Part shown: positions 57,041-64,000 of the stretch, piece after piece
Layout: the number at the start of each line of letters is the position of its first letter
Position numbering within the stretch: position 1 is the first letter of the stretch
Origin: Branchiostoma lanceolatum
Lineage: Eukaryota; Chordata; Leptocardii; Amphioxiformes; Branchiostomatidae
Direction of reading: 5' to 3'
Assembly: GCF_035083965.1 (NCBI RefSeq)
Contig: NC_089722.1
Span: 22,707,142-22,771,141, forward strand
Length of the DNA: 64,000 bases
Made by a program: the position numbers and the translations under genes
The notes under the pieces: generated by a model
Told to the model about the DNA's origin: nothing
Databases searched by the model: none
Seen by the model: the letters and a program-made list of their open reading frames with translations, nothing else

Positions 57041-58269
57041 GTCAGAGCTACACTGGACACATAGATGGGCCCTGCTGCTCGTCACGGCCTTCTTCCCGCT
57101 CGTCTGGCAGGAGATACACCAGTCTTTTCCCTCCGTGTCTGGTGGGTCATGGAGGGCACAGAAATACACCTGTCGCGAGAGAACGAAAAATGTTGTAAGA
57201 ATCCAGTTATCAGAGTACAGATACAGATTCATCACTCGATCCTTAATCCTTGAGAAAGCCACACACAGGCAAAACATGTCGGTGTGGGCTCGAATAAAGT
57301 TCTAAACGGGAACTATACGCGGCTACCAGCGTCATTTCTGAAGATGTGGCGTGAGTGTGTACGGTTGGCTTGAGGTTGTCCCTACTATTTACCTCCAGAG
57401 TACAGATACAGACAATGTCACAATTGGAAAAGGGGCCCCGCCGCGCAGTTTACGGGCTGTTTTTGGCACGTTCGGGCGTGACCCCTACGCGACCCTGTGG
57501 GACACCCTGCGACTGCCGGGCTAATTTTGGGCACGGCCGGGCCCCTCGATTATTCAATTCGGAGTTGAAATCAACCCGGGACCCGGTAACAAATAGACGC
57601 CGTATAGTATTAAGCTAATCGTGAGAACACCGAGAGGTATCAGCCAGAGGCATACCAAAATCTGTGTGTTTAGTCATTTGTTCAATCTTTCTGACGACGT
57701 AGATTTCATAATGAAGGCAACTTTTTTTGCCAAACTTTTTTGTCGCACGCTCGCATCAGTTCCCAGATGATGTCATGCGTATAATCGAATCAACATGGCC
57801 TACACAGATTTACCTGTTGGTTGAGGGCTTTGGTAGTCGTTTTAAGACCACAGATGACGCAAACATCCTTGTTGAGTTCCTTGGACGGAATGAAGACCTT
57901 GTTTCTAGTCGCACACATTTTGCACAAGACGATGGCGGTCCTAAGATCCAGCTCCTCGGAGGGAATCTTGTTTGAACATCTCAGTCCCTGGATGTGCAAC
58001 ACAAGAAATGATCTACTGTAAAGTCTGCATTTAAGTTCCAGGGGATTTAATTTCTCGGAAGAGAGAAAATGGCATGTCCGCGGTGGTTTTAAATTCGCGA
58101 TTGAAACAAAGGGATAGGCGGGTAGAAGACAGAGCAAGCACGTCGTGGTGTGGAGGCTAGGTCATCGCGAAAACCGCGAACATAAAACCACCGCGAAAAT
58201 CTGTGCATTCACAGTGTACAAGATAACATGATACACTGTGATTTTCAGTTTTCCAGAAAACGTTTTATA

Positions 58270-58309
<40 letters not shown>

Positions 58310-61300
58310 GAGCAAACAAATAATCACGTACTTTATGCTGAATATGACAATGCTTGCCACAGTTGACTAATGATATTCCAACCACCATCCGTGTATCATA
58401 ACCAATACACTGCAGTCCATTTTTGAGATCAAGAAATTCTACCAAAGCTGTGCAGTTGTTATCATGACCTCTGACTGCTTACATTCATGTACTTCTGTCT
58501 GTCTGCTGCAGTCATGTATAACGATCTCGGATCCTTCTGTAGAAACTCCACCAGTTTGCCGCTCATCCCAGTCTTCTGCAGCTGGTACGGTAGCTTCCTA
58601 GCCACCAACTGCTGGACAGCACATTGACCCTGGTAGTAGGCTGCGAGGACGTTGTGGTAACTTTGTCGAACTGCTGGGGTCCTGATTAGGCTATTCTGTA
58701 CAACCTGTATAAAGACAAATACATGTAATTCATTCATTTATTTAGATTTACCACGTTTTGTGGAAGGATTGACATAACAGGTGACTATCACCTTTTCAAG
58801 ATGTCAACCCGGACCAGACTGTAAGGTTTGATCCACTCACACCGGGATGGACCCCTACTCTTTTCGATAAGTGTGGTGGGTTCTTTCATGTGCTCGAGGT
58901 GTGGCTCGCTCATACACGGGACCCCCATTCAACTTCCAATCGAGGCACATCCCTAGTCGAAGCCAGGTACTCATTTGCACTTGATTCAAGTGAGGAAATT
59001 CGTGTTTATGGCCTTTCCCAAAGGCACAACTTCGAGACCTGTCAGATTCTAGAACAACCCTAGCCACGAGGCCAACGCACTACCATAAATGATAGTAGAT
59101 GACGGTTTGAAAATATTTGCATTGAACCTTGCTGACGGAGTGGTGGAAGAACCCCAGGACTGGGAGGTTCTGGTACCCGGCTGTGTTCCTCAGGAAACGT
59201 CTCAGACTCCTCATCACCTGGCCCCAGGTCAGCGCAGGTAAGGGCGTGGCTGTCTCGGGGTCGCCTAGCAACACCTGTAACTCTGGCTCCTGTAGACCTA
59301 GCTGTGAACACTCTATCAGGCACAGCATCTGGGAATAGATGAAAAGTCAATGAAGGTTTGGATGCCGTGGATAGTGCGGATTGGTTAAATTGACGTTTAA
59401 GGGCTTTCACACTAGCGTTCCGATACATTCCGACATCCCCTATGCCTGTCTTGAAGTGTATATAGCTTCCTATAACTGCACAGACTTCCAGATCTTACAG
59501 ATTTCAAAAAGAATTATCAGAAATGTATGCCGGTTTGTCACACCATCTTCTGGTACAGGATGAAAGGTCATATATCATACAAAAAATTAGTATATGGAAT
59601 ACGTATTTTGCCCTTTCAGGCGACCAATGGTGTTGGTAAAATAATGATAGGTCTGTTCTGGGAACAAGATCTCTAAACGAATCATCCATTCTTCAGCCTG
59701 AGATGTGCTTTACCTTTTCCACACACCCGGTGTCGTCTTCCTTCACGACTCGGGTGATACAGATGTGCATCAGCCCCTCCATGGAGGCAGGAAGGCACTT
59801 GATCTTTTCCGTAAGCTGGAGAAACATCACAAATATATATAGGAATGTTAAAACAAAGTGCATTTGTATTGAACTTATGATAGGTAAGTACAGTTTGAAA
59901 ACATTAGCATTAGCATGGAGCATACGAACGCTTATAGGGATGTCACTGTGGCTCAACTGATCGTAGCAGAAAATTTCTTAAGAACATCTAATCGGCCTTT
60001 GTCCCTGATAATGCACTTCTAGACATTGAACTAAGTTGATGGAATTTGATTATGTTAGGAGATAGCGGTGAACATTGGGTTTGGAGGCTTGCAGGCTGTA
60101 TACGGGAAGGAAACAGTTGTCATCGAAAAAGCGCCATAGTTTGGCAGTCCTTGGAAAGACGCTGTTGCCAGTTGCCGTAGTTCTAAGGGCTTTGAGACTG
60201 GTAATTGAACAGCGTAACGGTGTGGGCCAGAGGAAACCTAGCTTTACGCTGAAAGGCTCCCAATGGGGGAACCAGCAGTGTTGGATCATCGGCGCAATGC
60301 CCATGAAAGTACCATAACATTTGCTTGAGTAACTATTTTGGCGTACCATAACATTTAGCCTTTAGTGCTTAACTGATGTACGTGTCTTACCCTGCTGAAG
60401 TCTCCGAACACCCGGAGTTCCTCACACGCCATGGCCAGCCAGACGGGATTGCCGGCACCTGCTGATGACGTCAGGAGATCCAGCTGCTCATCGTCTAGGA
60501 TCTGAAAATGAAAAAAGGAGAGCAAGACCTATATCTAACACCCAAAAATCTTAACCATAGCTTGGATAGACCACGAGATATCAAAACCGGACGTTCTGCT
60601 GCAGTAGCAAGAAAAGCTGCCAGGGGGGGCCAAAATCTAATCATTTCTTCAAGTGACCTTAACCCTTACCATCTTTTAAGACCATCCATCTATAGCTTCT
60701 TGAGTTCAGTATGCTGCTAATCCACAAACATACATTAATACATCCAGACGCTACCGAAAGCCTATAGTTGGCATGTAAAAAAGGTAAATTATGTGGACCA
60801 TTGCATCTCTAAAGGTTTGTTTACATCCAGCGAGCATTAGAATCCCCTATTTGCAAGTAGTTGCTTGGTCACTCCTTATGCTACCGATAGCAAATTTCAA
60901 ATGATAAAGTATAGACCTTGTTATATTCCTTGAAATATGCGGTGGCAATATTGCGTCTTGCCTGCTGATCAAGGTCGAGCAGCTTCATTTCGCATGGAGG
61001 TGGTTGTCGTTCTTTCAATTTTCGCAAGGTGGCAGGGTCCATACTGGTGCTGACGATACATCTTACGTTGCTTGGCAACGCTGGCGGGAGCCATTCGAGG
61101 TGACATGGCGTCTTGCTGTCGGATATCTGCGGCAATAGAGTCGTCAAAAAATATCATAGATACTCTTCGAAAAATCTTAAGATAACAGGTTGTTAATCTC
61201 CAAGCAGATCTACACGGGGCGTGAAAATCGTACATGCTATAGCCATAGAAGGTCCGGTCAGCCAGATAAGCTCTAGCCAGCCCCGTAGGTGATCGATTGC

Positions 61301-64000
61301 CAATATCTTATGTTCTACCAACCTGATGAAATTATTTTCGGCACTTGCCTGGTTAATCGCGTCGATCAAAATGACGAGTCTGTTTTCGTTCAGAGGGCAT
61401 TTGTTCAGATAATTGGACGGTTTTCTCTTCAACGTGACGCGTTTGACGTCACCAAACTCTCCTGCGATATCACCTATTGAATGATGAAAAGAGCGTATGT
61501 ACAGTTTCATCGGTTTGCCAGTTGTTTCTGAATAGACATGCGTGTTAGACATGCATTTTCGTACAGCATTTTACCCTATAAGACAAGGAGCAGGATTTTG
61601 TGAGACCAACAGACTTTAAAGAAGGCGGTTTTGTAGGAGAATGATAGTTTCCACCCTAAATACAAGCAGTATGGATAAAACATTCCGGATTCAAGCAAAC
61701 TCCAGTTTTTTGCAACCTTTCTAGAACCTTTCTAACACCTTTGGCCTAACGTTCTGTTATGATATCAGTGTCCCTGAAGTACCTAACATTCAAATGCCAA
61801 TTGCGTATCCGCAGACACACACCACTACAAACAAACAAAAAACACAAACTGATTACAATACCTCCGCTTTCACGGAGCTAAAAATGGGGTAGTAGGATAA
61901 CATGGTGATGGGATTGCGTACAACTTTAAGTTAGTATGATACTACTCTCACATTGGTCGATTTCCATATGTCCACGCAGGCGCAGAAGGATGTTGTTGAC
62001 ATCGAGCGACTCCGGGCAGCAGCCAACAAAATGGTAGAGAAAATTCTTCGTTTTCTGTCAACAGAACATCAACATATAGTTTGAATAGTCAGAGACAGGC
62101 TAAAACGAAACAATCAATGTATAACAACGCAGAAATGTGACGTTATAAGGGTTGATCATGTAAGGAATTAAACACTAGTTACACTGTCATTTTGTACTAG
62201 ATCCAATCAATTGTTCCCACTAGAAATAAGTTGCTAGTAAAGGTTCACAGAAAGGTTCACCTTTTTGTTTGACTGAAACGAAGGGGGAAAAGTCGGGGGG
62301 AAATTGTAAGTGGATAGGTTTCGATACCGGCTAACCTTTAATAACTGCCCACTCGCAAAGCACCCAAAGAAGAGAACTGACTTTCCTTATTTCCATCGCA
62401 CATCGCGCCATGAACAGCGACTTCCCTGTGCCAGACTCTCCAAGTACCACCATCAGGGTCCGGTCACGTGACACGGGCTCGGGCTCAAGACTCGAGCCAA
62501 ACCACACGGGTGGCCCTTCAGCACCAGGGACATCACTGGAAACGTCCGGCAGGTCATTCACCTTACAGACTTCCTTATAAGGCTCGCTGGTCCAATGAGA
62601 CAAGGCAAACTTCACGACCCTCTGCATCTCCGCATCTCGCCCTGTCAGGAAACGACCTTTCTCCTCCATAAAGGTCGTGTGAGGCAAGGCAGCTGTAGAA
62701 ATAACGCAAACAGACGTGAATAAAGTGGGCTTGAATTAAGTTCTAAACGGGAACTATGCGGCTACAGTGTCTTTTCTGAAGATACGGCGTGAGTGTGTAC
62801 GGTTGGCTTGAGGTTGCCCACTACTATTTGCCTAGCAAACACATGATGTTACATGCAAAAAATACACCAACAGTCCAACACAATTAACGAGTTCTTTTTT
62901 ACCTAAGTGAAAACAGAGGTCTTGTTTTTGGTGTATTTGTGGTCTGTCTTTTGTGTGTGGTTATTTTGCAGCATCATTGGCAGCAATAAATTAAGAAGCT
63001 ACGAATGGAATGGAATGATATTTGGTAGGTGGGTAGGTTTGGGGGATACGAGGGTAAAAGTGGATTTGGGGCCTCCTGGTGGCTTGCCTTGGTACTGCAG
63101 CAGAACGTAACCTTGTCCTGGACATGCTACACATCTATGGCGACAGATAGCATTTGACGTCAGGGAGAAGTTGTGTAGCTTTGAACATCATAGCAGCTTG
63201 TTCTAGTGTTGGTTATGAAATTGTCAACTTAGAATTATATACACAAACGAGACCTCGATGTTTCTTCTTTTTTTAATCTTATCCCTTGCAAAATTTCTGT
63301 AAATCGTGGTACCTTGGTCACGAATTGACAGATTCCCTCTAGACTCGGGATATCTTCTGTCAATCACTGTCTTTAGAAACTTCACCGCTTGTTTGCAAAA
63401 TTTTCCTAGTCCAGACAATTGAGCCTGTAAAAAAGAAAGAAAGATCTTCAGTTTAAGAGTTCTTCTTTGCTTTAGAAATGCCCCCTAGCGGTTTTTGGTA
63501 CACTTAGCAACCTATAAAGACACACCGACGTATCCATTGGAAATGGTTGATACTTGATGGATGTCTCACCTCTGCTTCTGTAACACTGTCGACTTTGCAC
63601 CTGTAACTGTGGACCTGGTTAGGAAACTTCGTTCTCAAGTAAGACTTGAGCTCCTGAAAGTTATAGAATAAAGAGAGCAGTTGCATGAGAAAAAATGTTA
63701 TTTTTGTAGATATCATATAACTTTATATTTACACCATGCATGACAAACTGCGTCAGATGTTGCGATGCTTTTTCTTTTAAAAACGAAATTCAAAACACTT
63801 TTTAATATTTCAATATCAAAACCTGCAATATCTAATCTGTCTAACGTACTAAAGGCCTAACTAGCACACAAAGCTAGAAGTTCGTAGCTACCTTTTGTTG
63901 CTGAGTATTGAGTTCCGCTGTATCCACAAAGTTGCGGAGTTGGTCCTGAGGCACGTCCTTCAGGAATCCAAGATCCCTGAGGAAGAACGCAGCGTTGGGA
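57005..64000 (-). CDS. Nephrocystin-3-like NACHT ATPase with cysteine-rich tail, 5' end beyond window
   Basis: Thirteen exons in continuous phase, about 676 residues: 64000-63892 (partial), 63653-63570, 63424-63313, 62692-62382, 62054-61952, 61473-61349, 61126-60917, 60501-60391, 59815-59714, 59328-59128, 58704-58483, 57987-57814, 57169-57005. The visible start has FFLRDLGFLKDVP and LKSYLRTKFPNQV, typical of nephrocystin-3-like NACHT proteins. Exon 62692-62382 carries Walker A GESGTGKS; exon 61473-61349 carries Walker B LVILIDAINQ; then HLEWLPPALPSNVRCIVS and the winged-helix-like exons. The last exons have CxxC pairs (CKMC, CVIC, CISC, CVQC) suggesting zinc ribbons instead of a long TPR array. 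Exon 61349 uses a GC donor. Role: nucleotide-dependent scaffold or signalling protein, in the cytosol or at cilia by analogy. The stop lies in a tandem repeat. Confidence 0.85.
57283..57395 (+). repeat. Dispersed repeat, copy at 62715-62835
   Basis: AATAAAGTTCTAAACGGGAA, GTGAGTGTGTACGGTTGGCT and CTACTATTT occur in order in both places, same orientation, both in NACHT introns. Confidence 0.8.
57425..57600 (-). repeat. GC-rich interspersed repeat
   Basis: GGCACGTTCGGGCGTGACCC, CCCTGCGACTGCCGGGCTA and CAACCCGGGACCCGG are complementary to 35405-35600. Confidence 0.65.
58014..58218. mobile_element. MITE, TACTGTAA family
   Basis: Begins TACTGTAAAGTCTGCATTTA and ends CTGTGCATTCACAGTGTA, about 205 bp, in a NACHT intron. 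Confidence 0.8.
58273..58309. repeat. (TA)n microsatellite
   Basis: About 18 TA units in a NACHT intron. Confidence 0.95.
58815..59090 (-). mobile_element. tRNA-related SINE, longer copy
   Basis: The complement begins with a tRNA-like GTAGTGCGTTGGCCTCGTGG head, then TTGTGCCTTTGGGAAAGGCC, and ends with the AGAACCCACCACACTTATCG and AAAAGAGTAGGGGT body shared with 19462-19760. Confidence 0.7.
60545..60690 (+). repeat. Dispersed repeat fragment
   Basis: TTCTGCTGCAGTAGCAAGAA and GGGGCCAAAATCTAATC resemble 32240-32355. Located in a NACHT intron. Confidence 0.5.
61195..61235. mobile_element. One end of the 1603-1777 MITE family
   Basis: TCTCCAAGCAGATCTACACG then GGGCGTGAAAAT matches the 1603 MITE end with one difference. 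It lies in the 222-bp intron that starts with the GC donor of exon 61473-61349. I do not see the partner end. Confidence 0.65.
62715..62835 (+). repeat. Dispersed repeat, copy of 57283-57395
   Basis: AAGTTCTAAACGGGAACTAT and GTGTGTACGGTTGGCTTGAG, adjacent to the acceptor of the Walker A exon. Confidence 0.8.
63005..63105 (-). repeat. Dispersed repeat fragment, CCAAAATCTACC family
   Basis: ATATTTGGTAGGTGGGTAGG and GTGGATTTGGGGCCTCCTGG are the complement of the 49430-50280 unit. Confidence 0.6.

Noticed and set aside
61193-61348. Extension of the Walker B exon into the downstream open frame
   Set aside because: The frame continues past the GC donor into MITE-derived sequence and stops; only splicing at the GC donor restores the conserved order.

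Overview
The window is animal nuclear DNA. Genes have many short exons with canonical GT-AG junctions, long introns, and a dense load of decayed transposons, SINE-like repeats and simple-sequence arrays. A REJ/GPS/PLAT polycystin-1-like gene, a CLCA-type fragment, a NACHT gene of the nephrocystin-3-like type and an intron-rich KDZ transposase together suggest an invertebrate deuterostome, most likely an amphioxus (Branchiostoma). That assignment is inference from gene content and repeat character. All exon boundaries were read by eye from splice signals and reading-frame continuity.

Layout. 1-1,080 (minus): three exons of an unrecognised gene that runs off the left edge, with a homeodomain-helix-like WIRNRRQK motif. 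1,100-8,170: no convincing gene; it holds a MITE, an eight-unit 146-bp tandem array, two local duplications and an interstitial TTAGGG block. 8,175-20,700 (minus): an apparently intact KDZ (Kyakuja/Dileera/Zisupton-type) transposase gene with 16 coding exons and a likely GC-rich 5' exon/promoter. Its introns contain a dead Tc1-like element and a TIR element. 20,884-40,790 (minus): 25 in-frame exons of a polycystin-1-like receptor, in order signal peptide, C-type lectin, REJ/GAIN-like ectodomain, GPS, first TM and PLAT. The exons for the remaining membrane bundle are not in the window; the KDZ gene lies where the next ones would be expected. 41,000-53,900: a transposon graveyard with nested TTAA-flanked elements, foldback MITEs, near-perfect palindromes and non-LTR fragments. 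53,955-55,133 (plus): the C-terminal end of a CLCA-like protein with a frameshift and no N-terminal exons. 56,290-57,040: a degenerate tandem repeat. 57,005-64,000 (minus, continuing past the right edge): a nephrocystin-3-like NACHT ATPase gene with a cysteine-pair-rich tail.

The genes do not form an operon or an obvious pathway. The polycystin-like receptor and CLCA-type proteins act at the cell surface, the NACHT protein is a predicted cytosolic signalling or scaffold ATPase, and the KDZ gene is a transposase or a domesticated derivative. The most unusual content is the intact, heavily spliced KDZ gene and the TTAA element that inserted into another copy of its own family while both carry a piece of a non-LTR retrotransposon.
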